Counted from the stretch's first letter, positions 47,465-58,287 are shown. The stretch: DNA of 64,000 nucleotides from Basidiobolus meristosporus CBS 931.73 (GCA_002104905.1 MCFE01000175.1:78765-142764); one strand, 5' to 3'. The notes: generated from the sequence alone by a model not told the origin. Program-made: numbers and translations.

Positions 47465-47500
47465 AGTACGTGTACGTGTACGTGTACATGTACATGTACG
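47465..47500. repeat. GTACGT/GTACAT hexamer repeat
   Basis: About six copies of GTAC(G/A)T, self-complementary in its GTAC core. Confidence 0.9.
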
Positions 47501-48308
47501 AAGGTGTGAGCGAGGAAAGTTGGACGACCGATCTGGTTTGGGCCGAATCATCCCTGGAGGACACCATCCAATCGACCAAGCCCTGGGCGGACCAGCCGGG
47601 ACTCGAGCAAGTCGGAACTGGCCACTGTCGACCACGGAGTGGCCTTTCACCGGTCCCTCCCCACGGGAATCTCGCAAAACCAACGACTCCAGGAAACCAC
47701 GCTCTCGTGCAGCCATAACCTTCCTCACGAGAGTGACCAGGTCGGTTCACAGTCCGGGTCGCGGTGGGTTACGATGCCGAGAATTCCGGCCGTTCTCTCT
47801 TTATTTTTCGTTCAATAGAAGGAGGGGGAGTGAACAGGTGAGGAGGGAGGAGGGAGGGGGACCTCCTCGGGGTCGGCCATCGGGATACGTGTATCTGCAT
47901 CAACTTGTTATCAAGAAACTGGGATATAGAGCGAAAGAAACCAGTCCACGGCAAAAAAGAATCAGGGAGGGGGGTTGTGGAAGCGAGGTAGGCTTGGCCT
48001 AGGCGTTGCATGAATCAAAAAGAAAAGAAAGGGTGGAGGCGAGGCTGAGGGTGGAGTGGAAGGTGAAGAGTGGCAAAGGTAAAAGCGGGATCGGAGAGGG
48101 AGCAGGTATGGCTTGGCCAGAGCTCGAGTAGACTTCTCGGTGCGCGCGAGCATTAATAAGGAAGGTGGGATGCTAAGCAGAAGGTAAAAGGCAAATGGAA
48201 AGGAAAGGAAAGGAAAAGGAGGGGGAAGGAAGAAGAGGAAAAGGTCCTCAAAGAGAACAACCACTGACATGGATGAGCTCTTGGTACCTAGGGGGGAGGA
48301 GGAGGTTT

Positions 48309-49016
48309 TTAAAGCAGAATACAACAGCCCTGGCTACTGGCTTTGGTGGAAACCTTGGTAACCGACTTTCGGTTCTGAATCTTGCGCATAATCTCAGTAT
48401 ATACTTGCTCTACATTTTCCCTAGTCTTTGCACTGGTCTCCACGTAAGGACAACCCCACTCCTGGGCCTTGGCCTCGGCCTCTTCACGGCTGACCTTACG
48501 AAGATGATCCAGATCGGTTTTGTTGCCTACCAAGATGAACGGTATCTGGGGAGAGGGAAGGGGGTTAGTCTTGCAACGAGAGAGGGCCAGTTATCCCGGA
48601 AGACTTGCTTACCGAAGAGTCGTCCAACACACGAAGGATCTGGTCACGGAAATCGTCTGCATGCTGGAAAGATTCGTGTTCGCAAATGGAAAACACACAC
48701 AGGAAGCCTTCTCCGGAGCGGTAGTAGTTATCACGAATCTAACGTTCACAAGAAGCTTAGTGGGAACGGTCTACGTTACGGCAAGGGTGGCGGGGATACT
48801 TACGGCAGCATATTCTTCTTGACCAGCAGTATCAAGAATATCAATTTGGCATTCGCTTCCGTCCAGGACAACCTTCTTGCGGTAGGAGTCTGCCTTTGTC
48901 GGGTCGTACTCTTCTACGAAATCCCCGTACATGAACTGCAGGGTCAAGGCAGATTTTCCTACACCACCACTGCCTACCATGATGACTTTATGGAGGGGGA
49001 CAACAGGCTTACTCAT
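48309..49016 (-). CDS. Ral-type Ras-superfamily small GTPase, three exons
   Basis: Exons 49,016-48,804, 48,738-48,613 and 48,545-48,309 join in frame to 191 residues; introns of 65 and 67 nt have GTAAGT/GTAAGC donors and TTAG/CCAG acceptors. G1 is GSGGVGKS (15-22), switch [12 protein letters not shown] (38-48), switch [12 protein letters not shown] (62-71), NKTD 121-124, ETSAK 149-153. The [13 protein letters not shown] effector region and [18 protein letters not shown] are the signature of Ral rather than Ras or Rap/Rsr1. The C-terminus GCCILL gives a CILL prenylation box (Leu end favours geranylgeranyl) with an extra Cys. Expected role: membrane-bound GTP switch, by analogy with animal Ral acting on exocyst and vesicle traffic. 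All key residues are intact. Confidence 0.93.
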
Positions 49017-49080
49017 GGCGATATTCTAGAGACTGGATAGGTGGGGATCGTTGGCTGGTGGAAAGAAAAAAGCGTAGTTT

Positions 49081-49103
49081 GGGAGGGGCGGGGCGGGGCG
49101 GGG
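49081..49103 (-). promoter_or_regulatory. GC-box cluster upstream of the Ral-type gene
   Basis: Three tandem GGGGCGGGG-type motifs 65-87 bases upstream of the start codon, in a region otherwise of average composition. A plausible core-promoter element; function inferred from position only. Confidence 0.4.
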
Positions 49104-51010
49104 AAGAAAAGTGGGAAGTAGTTGGTCAAAGAAGGCAAAATAAGGAAGACAAAAAGGTAAAGAAATGGTCAAGTGGAATCAATGCGATTTGTTTATATTA
49201 ATATTAAGGACTCTTTCACAATCCTGGTAGACTGGTCGGAAGAATTGATTCACAGTATTCTACCCTCTGGGTGGAATGTTAGGAATCCATTTTTAAGACA
49301 GCATTGATTTAGGATAAATAAGCGGCCATAAGCCATGGCAGCGTACAATTCAATTGGGATGCAATTATGTACATTGCACAAGCTCCAATCATGTCCTAAT
49401 TTCCTCAATATTCCCGACGATTTATATATATGGATGGCAGCATCCTATTCAGCAGGATCCATTGTCATCAGCGACATCCAATGGGCGGTGCAAGCGGGTG
49501 ATCGCAATTCTGTTTAGAATGGTCTCGAGAGTGTCTGATGTCAGTGATATCATTGCATTATGTGAATCCCATGCATGAGATGAATGTTGCACATATTAGC
49601 TGCGCAGCTGATTCGCTCTGCGTGAAAGTGAGGGTAGATCAACGAGCACATTCAAACTCGCGTACATATGGAAACGGGTTTGCGGTCCAACTATATCGAG
49701 AAATAAGATTTTCAGGGCCAATCAAGCGCAGCCCTTGGGTTACACCGCCTGCTTCAATGATGAGATCCACTAGAGCATTATCTCGCAAATGCCTTCGAAT
49801 CACGGTGGCACTGTGATTACCAGTTGGCCTTTCCCCAGGACGACGCTGGGTTTGGTGCGGCATGTAGCAGGGCTGCTTTAGGAAGCCCCATTGTCTGAAT
49901 TCCATCCTTGCCGGCGATGGAAGGGAAGCTCCGGGGGCCATTCCGTGTGCGGGATAGGCCGGCCAACCTGCCGGGGCATGCATGGACAACAAAGAAACCC
50001 AAGTCTTCATACTCTGGAGCAGATGCGATACAGGCGCAGCCGAGCTTTGCTGAATGCTGCGCTGCAAAGCCCAGGGATGGGCAAAGGGTAGCTGGAGGTG
50101 GCCCTGAAGGGCAGCAGTATGTAGCGTGGCTCCGATTGTTCCAGGCCCCACTCTTGCGAAGTCCCTGTTGAAACAAACCATGGCATCGTCACAGCAACAA
50201 CATCCAGTTCGTCACTAGATACATCCTATTGGAGCCGAGAACGATTCCTGTTGGATAAGATCATATAGCAAATATAGCCAGATCTGACATTTGGCTTAAT
50301 GGAAATGAAATTAAATGGCATTGTGTAACACAGAATCACACATGCTACATTTGTGCCAACCCGCTAATCTAATCGCATTCTAGAGGTGAGTAGATTGGCC
50401 GTGTTGGCAGGAGGTGAAGTGGAATTGCACCACTTGCGCCGCCCCGGCTTATGAAGCCCGGCATCTCTCAGCACCAAGCCTTGTGAGCACGCTCGAGGTG
50501 CAGTATGGATGGAGTCTTGGAGCTGCCAGGCTGGGTAAAATGAAGTAGCCGCCCCTTTGATCTCGCCGGAGGAGCGCAGCGCAGTATTGCTCTACAGCGG
50601 GCCCATCTGTTGGCCCCCAATTCCCAGACCCTACAACCAAGCTGGTGGTGGGCCATCGATATTGGTCTGTTGGTGGACATGGGATGGGCGTGGACGATTT
50701 CCATGTATTGATGGATCACATGTGTACATCGCTAGTGGGTCCCTGAATGGACTTGGGGTCGGTATGTTCGGGGATCAGAAATGATCAACAGAGCGTCATA
50801 GAAGTTGATGACGGACTACCGATTTTGGTTAAGAATGGTGAAGAGTACAGGACTGGGTGTGGGTACTAGTATCTAAGCAGCTGGCAAGCAGGAATAGCGC
50901 TGCCCGAGAACTCATCATTGGCTGCTATCTTCGATTCTGGATATTTCTCCATGGCCTCATCGTTACGCTTGCATGATTGTGTGCCACCAAATTATCACTG
51001 ATCTCAATGC
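49104..51010. other. No recognisable gene
   Basis: Mixed-composition sequence. The longest frame is minus 50,181-49,639 (180 codons from an ATG, Pro/His/Arg-rich, no domain), overlapped by frames on both strands; I do not consider it supported. No LTRs or transposon blocks recognised. It could hold untranslated regions or a fast-evolving gene. Confidence 0.4.
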
Positions 51011-51096
51011 TTAGGGTTAGGGTTGGGATGATCTTAGGGTTAGGTCACTTGTACTTCCTGCTTACACTTCCACGCCCAGAGGGTGGGTTAGGGTTT
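51011..51096 (+). promoter_or_regulatory. Interstitial telomere-like motifs
   Basis: TTAGGGTTAGGGTTGGG (51,011-51,027), TTAGGGTTAGG (about 51,034-51,045) and GGGTTAGGGTTT (about 51,084-51,096) occur 220-300 bases beyond the 3' end of eL13. TTAGGG-type 'telo boxes' are bound by Tbf1/TRF-like factors in many fungi. Could be regulatory or scars of repair. Confidence 0.45.
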
Positions 51097-51282
51097 GGTA
51101 AATGACCTTGATACAAGCAGGATCTGACCCATTAAACACAAGCCGTCCGTCTAACCCACTTAGCCCCATCCTGATGCTCCTCTCACACCAACTCTGACTT
51201 GGTGGTCTCTAAGCATGCTGCTCGACTGTTGCACACTACGTTTGGGCAGGGTGTATGTTACAACTCAACACATTTGAAAGTC

Positions 51283-51288
51283 ATTTAT
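51283..51288 (-). terminator. Poly(A) signal of eL13
   Basis: AATAAA on the minus strand, 24 bases after the stop codon of the ribosomal protein gene. Confidence 0.6.
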
Positions 51289-51311
51289 TGCTTAGTAACT
51301 TGAAAAGTGGC

Positions 51312-51944
51312 TCATTTCTTAACCTTTTGGGCTTCCTCTTCGGCCTTGAGCTTGGCACGCTTTTCACGAATACCACGGTAACGTTGCTCGGAGCGGACGT
51401 TACGAAGGGTGGCGTAGGCGGAAGCGGTCTTCTCCTCATCAGTAACCTTGCGGGCCTTCTCCTTCTTGATCACCTGGGTAACAGGCATGACGGGTCCGGA
51501 GATTTGCTTGGCCTCGGCGGTTTCGGCGGCCTCACTGTCACCCTTCTTGGGCTTGCCAGCCTTCTTGGGGAAGACAATGAGCTTGGCCTTGTAAGCCTTG
51601 AGACGTTGGACGTTCAAGTTGAGAGACTCCTCGGACTTGTTGCGACGACGGTGGTCGACGGAGATGCCGATGGTGAGAGCCTCCTTGCGTCTGATACCAG
51701 CGCTCTTGAGCTCCTCCAAGGTGAAACCCTTGCCGGCTCTGAGCTTGGTGTTGTATTTGATGGTGGGGCATCTGACGGCAGGTCTGAGAAGACCGTCGAC
51801 GGGGCGAGGGGCGATGCGGGCAGCCTTTTGGACACGATTGAGTCTTCTGCGCTTCTTGCGTCCGGCTTGATCGAACCAGGTCTTGACACGCAATTGCCAG
51901 TCCTTACGGAAGTGGTTGTTCGGCAACTGATTGTTGTGCTTCAT
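51312..51944 (-). CDS. RPL13: 60S ribosomal protein eL13
   Basis: 210 residues, matching the usual 200-211 of the family. Diagnostic blocks: [20 protein letters not shown] near the start, [83 protein letters not shown], and a basic C-terminus [16 protein letters not shown]. Single exon from ATG 51,944 to TGA 51,312. A CATAG just before the ATG might be the acceptor of a 5'-UTR intron. It is a structural component of the large cytosolic ribosomal subunit. Fully intact, CpG-rich, and clearly under selection despite its place between transposon blocks. Confidence 0.96.
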   Translation of the reverse strand: MKHNNQLPNNHFRKDWQLRVKTWFDQAGRKKRRRLNRVQKAARIAPRPVDGLLRPAVRCPTIKYNTKLRAGKGFTLEELKSAGIRRKEALTIGISVDHRRRNKSEESLNLNVQRLKAYKAKLIVFPKKAGKPKKGDSEAAETAEAKQISGPVMPVTQVIKKEKARKVTDEEKTASAYATLRNVRSEQRYRGIREKRAKLKAEEEAQKVKK

Positions 51945-52467
51945 TTCCTATGAATGGAGAGTTAGGGACAAATGACCAACAGGGGATGGTGCAGCGATTG
52001 GATGGCTGGGCAGCGCAAAAAGGATACGGTTGTTTTAGAACAACAAGGACTTGAAGGAAAGAGAAGGAAACCAGTCGCCTCACGAAGACTTTTTTATAAA
52101 GGGATCTCAACAAATCCACGAGCCGCCATTTTCTATTGGTGTAGCGGATGGAAAATTTGCTCCTCCTCTGATGGCGCTGAGGCTGATGAGAAATTTTTTC
52201 CATTTTTTCCCGGGGGTTGGGCAGAGGGGCGCTGATGTGGGATTTCAACTCTCACTGACCCCGCCGGCGTGCGTTGTCGCTTCCCTGGTTGCGTTGGATG
52301 CCACTGGACGCCCACTCCGCTCTGATCCGCATTGACTACAGGTCTATACGACTCTGCTCTGCCTGGCCGACAGAGCTGGCGGCGGTGTGATGGACAATGG
52401 GTGGATTTCAGCTCCAGTGTTTATTAATGTTCATGTGATATGTGGTTGGTCAACGATGGCTACAGTA

Positions 52468-52869
52468 TTAGTGCTCTTGGATGCGAAGTCTGGTGTTGGC
52501 GTTGGCTTTGGTAACCTTGGCGTTCGGTTGCTGCGCACGCTCCACAATGGCAATGCGGCTCTTGGTGCTGGTATTGTGAGCAATCTCAGCAGCGTACGTG
52601 CGGTTCTGCATCAACGGGACCTCCGGCTCTCACACGTTGGAGACGACGAACTCCCTGAACCCGCTGGGCATGAGGTGACAGGTCTTTTGGTTGGAGTCGT
52701 ACCCGGTCTTGGGGATGGGGATTTGTCCCTTGAATCGGCGACGAACTCGATTCTCAATACCCTTGGGCTTTCTTCACGACTCTTTGGCAGTCTTGTAGCA
52801 GCCAGATTGGTGACGCTTGAAGGACTTGGTACGTTTTCTGACGGCCGCGACTCGGTTGGTGGGGGCCAT
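52468..52869 (-). pseudogene. RPL32: Ribosomal protein eL32 pseudogene, two nonsense codons
   Basis: Full-length (134 codons) and colinear with eL32, starting [36 protein letters not shown], the [20 protein letters not shown] block and RLRIQEH end are clear. In-frame stops replace residue 32 (KES*RKPKG, where Trp is conserved) and residue 76 (SNV*EPEV). Several otherwise conserved residues are changed (e.g. [15 protein letters not shown]). No indels and no introns. Either a retrocopy or a decayed native duplicate; a functional eL32 must exist elsewhere. A telomere-like motif lies about 280 bases upstream. Confidence 0.85.
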
Positions 52870-53147
52870 GGTCTATTTGGCATCGAACGATTTGCCGTTA
52901 GTACATCTCGTTCTAGGCTCTCTGCATGCAGTCTTTTCGCAGAGGGTGTCGAAGTTTCGGGGGCAGGATGGTTATCATGTGGATAGATTCGTGTGCAACG
53001 CGATATGGATTCAAATTCCCTTGCTCACCATTCCAAGCAATTCTCCGCAACGAGGGTGCTGGGGGGTGAATAATGTCTACTACTGGCTTTCCAGAAAATC
53101 ATCCATGACTCTGGATTTGGCGTATTACGAATTTGTGCAGTTCGTGC

Positions 53148-53172
53148 TTAGGGTTAGGGCTAGGGTTGATGT
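53148..53172 (+). promoter_or_regulatory. Telomere-like motif upstream of eL32 pseudogene
   Basis: TTAGGGTTAGGGCTAGGG, about 280 bases upstream of the eL32 start. In several fungi Tbf1/Rap1-type factors bind such boxes in ribosomal protein promoters; here only position supports that role. Confidence 0.4.
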
Positions 53173-54381
53173 GGCGAGCATTTGTTTACCGTCCAGCCCG
53201 TGAGCAAAGTTTTTAGCTGCTTCTGGGCGAAATATGGGGTTGTTGCCTAGTGAATTCGATGGTTGGTGCTTGTGCGGGTTTTCAATACTGGTGGTAGAGA
53301 CAAATGATCTCAAAGGTGAGGTGTCAACGCAGTAGGTCGATATGTTGTCTCCGTGAATCCCTTAATATCTTGATCACGAATCTGTGCAAGCACCATTTCG
53401 GTTGCTAGTGTTTACTAGCCAGCTTTGCACAATAATGGCTGATGGTTTAGCGCGGTACTGCCGACATACTTTAACCCTCTGCTCACCAATCCATTGGAAT
53501 CTTCCTGTGACAAACCCCCATGTTTCTTATTTACTCCAACCAACATTACGTCAGTAGTTCGAAATATACCCTGCTGGGATTTTTTGGAGGGCATCATCCA
53601 TATCAATTGGGAGCAATCCAATTTGTATCGAGCTTTAGGCTTTCAAAAAATCATGGTGAGGGACAAAACGCTATCTTGATGCTATTCGCAACGCCTAGGT
53701 CTTCGAAGATCATGGCCATGCGCAAATTATGGATCCTAATCACTAGTGTTTGTACGGGTTGTGAGCTGTGCACATCTTCGGATGATAGTGGTGGGATGTT
53801 TATGAGCGCGTAGTGAACAGGTGGGGAGATCAGCAAAAAATCCATCAGAGTCAAGTGTGGAAATTTTTGGGATGGGTTTGTGAAGATGCTGAACAACCAG
53901 ATATCTGACCTCATCAAAATCGAACAGTAGCCTTATCACGTAGTCCATACACATACTAGCCAATTGTGCATGGTAATAGCATGGTACAGATCGATGAACG
54001 CTAACCTACCAGTTAAATTGGAATTTCTATTACGAAGTGATCTCCGCATATTATTTGGGTACTGAAGGATCAGAGAACTCATTTCCACATATACTATCCA
54101 TCATAGTATAGTTGCTGGCATCATTTCTCTAGGTTTTCAGATCAAAGCAGCATCTTCGTTATTTGCGTTGAGCAATCACTAAGCCAGGGAGTATAATGTA
54201 TGCCGGATTTGTTTTGCACAACATTGGCTAGACTAAACATGCCAGATTGTACCAGGTGGTTACATACGCTTCTCACAGCTCACTAGGATCTTCTGGGCAC
54301 CTAACTGATACAGGCACACAATTCCACTACAAGTGCAGATGCTATGTTACTGTTGCAAATAGTGCGTATAGGACCTAATCA
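53173..54381. other. No recognisable gene
   Basis: Moderate-GC sequence with only short overlapping frames and no familiar motif on either strand. Confidence 0.4.
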
Positions 54382-54685
54382 TGTTATGAGACTTTTGGAG
54401 GGATCGGAAGTGATTGGGAGAGCTAGTAAAATAAGCGGTTTTCACTTGATGATTTATTGAGTGTAAAAAAGGTATTTATAATTTTACGAGATCCCAAGAA
54501 CATGTGTGCAAAGTTTGGGGGGGGGTTGGGCAGCTTCGAGAATTTGCATTTTCTGGGCGCCTGACGCTTTGGTGAAAATAAGTAAATGATGACTGAATTT
54601 AGACAGGAAATTGCAAGTCAACAAGCTATGATTTAAGTGGCAGAGTTGATGTGGATATTTGGGCGTAATTACGAAATTTCCAACA
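54382..54685 (-). mobile_element. Solo Copia LTR inside the gene island
   Basis: TGTTATGAGACTTTTGGAG ... AAATTTCCAACA, collinear with the Copia LTR family (AACATGTGTGCAAAGTTTGG, TTTTCTGGGCGCCTGA), with a run of nine G at about 54,517. Flanks AATCA and AATTG are not a clear duplication. It retains CpG dinucleotides that the copies in the AT-rich blocks have lost. Confidence 0.75.
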
Positions 54686-55541
54686 AATTGTTCATGTACT
54701 TAGATATGATGCTGTCTTTATAGCGAACACATATTAACTTAGAGTTGACTTTGGTATTCACTGATTGTCGGAAATACTGGGAATACCGGAAGTTGCCAAT
54801 TTTATCCGACGCATCTGAAGATTCCAAACTCTGCGCACTACTCTGTAGGGCCTTTTCAGAACATTCTTGTCGTTGAATTTGCAAAGCTCACACGGGAGGA
54901 TGAATTCGTCTCAGTAAATCCGCAAGGAAAGAACCATACTTTCTTCGCAATGCTTCAAATCACTGCCATGTTCCACTGTCACCTCCTATATACTACCGAT
55001 TCTCTATACTTCAAGTAACCCTCTTCTCACACGTACCGCTAACATGATCCAGAAATTTGAGGATATGTATGCACCCCGAGTAAGTTGGTCAAGGCATGGT
55101 GTCCAACCTGGACATATATGGGCACGTTGCTCACAGGGAAATTGCCCAGTGATTCCATTGGTAGGGATTTCATTCTACTAGGCTCAGTGGCATGGCACTA
55201 GCATGAAAGTATATGCGGGTGCTGACGTCATGGGGGATGGGTGCGAATCACGCGAGCCACCGATAACTATATCATGAATTTCCACGTGCTGTGGCAACCC
55301 TCCACATGGACCGAATTTCTTTACAGAGGCAGTGGAATTTGACGCTTAACCGGAATGGGTTATCTGCTAAAACAAGAAGGTCCGTTTTGGTGGCATGAAA
55401 GTTTACGCTGAGCATGTAAAGGGTGCATGGGCGGTTGGGATGGAACTTTCCGGGTTACTTTGGGTGGGTGGTACACTATATAGTAAAGCAGTCTGGCGTG
55501 AACGTTGTAGCCATCGCTTATCTTGAGTCCAAGAGTCCCCC
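54686..55541. other. Intergenic region, no gene recognised
   Basis: Promoter side of the membrane-protein gene at 55,542; nothing specific identified. Confidence 0.4.
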
Positions 55542-56645
55542 ATGAAAACCTCGATAATTACCCTCCTGTTGGTGAGAGTTCTGGAAAGATACGCGCTGGA
55601 GAGAATCCAAAATGTCCCAAGAAGTTTCAGTATAGGCAGACTGTTTATTGCGTACTTCAACACCTTTGCCATGCCTATGATTGCTGTTAGAGGCATCCTC
55701 ACCCAATGGGTGGAGATTCGCTTGACGAAAGACAACCAAAGCCACCTGGAGTCTGCACTCAGGTCGACCTACGATGGAACTGCGTTCTGGGTGAATGCCT
55801 GTCCGAAAACCAGGTCAGCCCAAGTAATTCGTAGGGAAGAGCTCCACCTTGATGCGACCTCCTGGAAGAAAACCGTTCTCGATTATTTCCAACGGCCTAC
55901 GATCTGTCTCCCATCCCATTGCGAGGTCTTAACCAAGATCCATAAAGAGGATATACCACTTCTGCTGAAATACAAGATCCGCGTCTCTCAGGATTACATC
56001 ACGAAGGATCGCTCCATCACCACCAAGATGTGCTTCATCGTTATTGCTCTCTACTGGGCATACATCTTCGGCAAGTACGCCTATTGTCTTTGGATGTTCC
56101 GCCACATCCCGAAAAGTTACCAAGCGTTCTACATGTTCCCCCCAAGCATGTTGATCCCATTCCTGTACACCTCGGGTAAATGCGAGGGTCCAGTGTTTGT
56201 CTCCGTGGAATCGGACGGCCATTCCCTGCGAAAGGACTTTATGCTATTCGGTGCGACGAACCTTGTCAGTGAGGATGTCTACGTTGAAAAGATCTCGGAG
56301 GCCAAGGACGCTGTTCGCGAGAAGATACTGAAGCGGCATTGGGTTGAGCAAGTCTTAGGATCCGTGCTCTATCTGTTTTTGCAGTTCGGAATAACTTATG
56401 GAATGAGCAAATTGGTCCGCATTGGGGCGGAAGGGGTCCATCCAGCTAAGGCTCCCTCCTCACGGATGGTCGCAGTGTTTCTGGCAGTTAATCTGGAGGC
56501 CTTGATACACAGCGTTTTCTGCATAGTCAATCTCGGATGGGTCTTCGTTTCTAATTGGCTTCCCTCGATGCTACTTTCTCTTATCAGCGCAATCTTGGTC
56601 GGCATTTTCCTCCTAACCGAGTTAGTTTTTGTACCGTACGTGTAG
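55542..56645 (+). CDS. Multi-pass membrane protein of unknown function
   Basis: An uninterrupted 367-codon frame with gene-like base use, from ATG 55,542 to TAG. I do not recognise a family. Predicted membrane segments by hydrophobicity: about 163-186 (MCFIVIALYWAYIFG), 194-211, 270-289 (VLGSVLYLFLQFGITYG), 309-333 and 337-362 (MLLSLISAILVGIFLLTELV). The N-terminal 150 residues are mixed and possibly amphipathic, with Trp/Cys-rich stretches. The C-terminus ends in the last membrane segment. No ATP-binding, catalytic or transporter motif is seen. Antisense frames here are shadows. An upstream exon cannot be excluded. Lies alone between non-coding stretches in the gene island. Confidence 0.75.
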   Translation: MKTSIITLLLVRVLERYALERIQNVPRSFSIGRLFIAYFNTFAMPMIAVRGILTQWVEIRLTKDNQSHLESALRSTYDGTAFWVNACPKTRSAQVIRREELHLDATSWKKTVLDYFQRPTICLPSHCEVLTKIHKEDIPLLLKYKIRVSQDYITKDRSITTKMCFIVIALYWAYIFGKYAYCLWMFRHIPKSYQAFYMFPPSMLIPFLYTSGKCEGPVFVSVESDGHSLRKDFMLFGATNLVSEDVYVEKISEAKDAVREKILKRHWVEQVLGSVLYLFLQFGITYGMSKLVRIGAEGVHPAKAPSSRMVAVFLAVNLEALIHSVFCIVNLGWVFVSNWLPSMLLSLISAILVGIFLLTELVFVPYV

Positions 56646-57750
56646 TTGCGGATTTGCGCCTTTTTGAGAGATGTAGATTCCAAGCATGTAACACCAGACG
56701 GCTATCCCCTGTCTAGTGGCTGCTTCGCGTGTCCAATTTTGTCTGATAAAAATAAACCGGGATTCGCTACCTTGCTCTTCGACTGACCAGGCCCTCTCCC
56801 TTGGTGAGGATGTACTATGAAGGTGGTTCGGTCTGGGGTAGGATCTGCCGCCGAAAACACCGCGCAGCTGCGCCAAGGAATACTAGGAATGAGGCTAGAG
56901 GAGGCTGTGAAAGACAACACAAATGATTGATGCAGAAACAACTGAGCCATACTGCTTCCCATATCAAGTATATGGCAAACCGTCCATTTAGGCTTGTTGC
57001 TATCGGGGCACGCACTGCGGATGAGTAAGACACGGTGGGAAAGGCTGAGCGTATGGAAACTGCAGCGTGGTGGAGCTCTGATCCAATTACCACGACAACG
57101 AAGCCAAGCACAACTGCAGAGTACATAGATACTTTGCTTCCGTTCATACATCCCAAGCAACCACAAGGCGGACCCCGGGTATGCAATTTGGGCTCGTGAA
57201 TGGATATGAATGAGCGTCCAACACGTATCCGAGGGGAAATATCCTTAAGGCTGATTGTACAGTGCACATTATATACCCGCCACCGATCAAGTTCATCATT
57301 CTAGGCGACCTGGGGTATTTGTGGACAGAGCATCAGGCCAGCACCATGCGTCTTTGCAGTAAAGTTGTCGATCAGTGGGAGATGGGGCAACCAGGCCTCG
57401 TACAGGGTATTCTTTGAACCAGAAAAGCTGAGATAGATGTCACAGCCTGGCTATCATAGAGCACTTCCTACAAATCATGCACCGAGCGGGATGCACGGTA
57501 TTCTTTGCATGCATCATGTATACCCAGCCTGCTACATTGGTGGGAAGCTTATGAGATAGCCCCACTCAGATTTATAACAGTAATCATTCATTCCTATATC
57601 TATAAAACAACGATGGTAGGTTGTTGTAACTTCAGGTTGAAGTTGAGTTTTGTTTACTCGAAATACGGCTCCTAGAGCACACTAATCATATGGACTACGC
57701 TAACAAGCAATCGCTGGTGTTTTACCGACCAGCTTGTCCATCCTAACCCT
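56646..57750. other. No recognisable gene
   Basis: Two overlapping minus-strand frames of 150-154 codons (57,267-56,702) have no domain and unlikely composition (Ser/Arg/Cys-rich). The region may include the 3' UTR of the membrane protein gene. Confidence 0.35.
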
Positions 57751-58287
57751 TCAATCCTTTCTGTGGGCAGAGCATATATGCCATGCCGGTTGGAGAGTGG
57801 CGTAGTCCTTTATCCCCAGCACCTTCAGCGCCATGCGAGCAGTCTTGATATGGGGATTGGCCAATTTCTCCACATCTTTCATCATGTTCCTTTGGAACAT
57901 AACGCCCTCTGGGAGCTCACAAGCCAAGGAGAACTGTGCAAAATACAGGTATGGAAGGACCTTCCAGCCGTCGTAATTGGCATCGCCAAGCTTATCAAAT
58001 CGGAACTTGAACTCGCCTGGGATTGAAATGCCATACATGGATAATTCATCTTCCTCCTCAGGGCGATCACGTTTCCCAAGGACGGTTTTTCTGTTAACGT
58101 CCGAGGAGCCAGCGAGATTCACATCCTCCTTCATCAGCCTCTGGCACTCTGGGCTTGACCTCCAGAAGTCCATTAAAGCTGTCGGTTCTGGATAGTCGCC
58201 GCAACATTCCAGCCTTGTAAGGTGCTTTGCGTACTTGGTGAGATCAAATCCATAATAGAATATAGCGTAGCCTACGTGCATTCCCAT
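57751..58287 (-). CDS. Hypothetical 178-residue protein
   Basis: ATG at 58,287 (MGMHVGYAIFYYGFDLTKYA) to a stop at 57,751, uninterrupted. Features: aromatic-rich N-terminus, a nuclear-signal-like GKRDRPEEEDE stretch (about 71-81), GEFKFRFDKLGDANYDGWKV, then a helical region and a polar end. No family recognised. Length, codon composition and the lack of a comparably good opposing frame suggest a real gene, possibly one exon of a larger one. No membrane segment or signal peptide is clear. Confidence 0.5.
   Translation of the reverse strand: MGMHVGYAIFYYGFDLTKYAKHLTRLECCGDYPEPTALMDFWRSSPECQRLMKEDVNLAGSSDVNRKTVLGKRDRPEEEDELSMYGISIPGEFKFRFDKLGDANYDGWKVLPYLYFAQFSLACELPEGVMFQRNMMKDVEKLANPHIKTARMALKVLGIKDYATLQPAWHICSAHRKD

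Larger units (their letters stand above)
46721..48308. other. GC-rich non-coding border region with simple repeats
   Basis: Long overlapping frames exist on both strands, but they owe their length to GC richness and to dinucleotide repeats (runs of VCVCVC or HTHTHT). No domain is recognised. Polypurine tracts occur at 47,820-47,870 and 48,195-48,243. The region is probably the 3' flank of the Ral-like gene. Confidence 0.5.

Noticed and set aside
47133-48002. 289-codon frame with a VCVCVC stretch, and overlapping long frames on both strands
   Set aside because: Length comes from the TG microsatellite and GC-rich composition. No domain, and competing frames on the other strand are equally long.
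48195-49040. 281-codon plus-strand frame
   Set aside because: Antisense to the three exons of the Ral-type gene.
49639-50181. 180-codon minus-strand frame from an ATG
   Set aside because: No recognisable domain, Pro/His/Arg-rich, overlapped by other frames of similar size; not enough to call a gene.
51255-51953. 232-codon plus-strand frame rich in Leu and Gly
   Set aside because: Antisense shadow of eL13; the minus strand is an unmistakable ribosomal protein.
52387-52986. 199-codon plus-strand frame
   Set aside because: It is the antisense shadow of the eL32 pseudogene and its flank.
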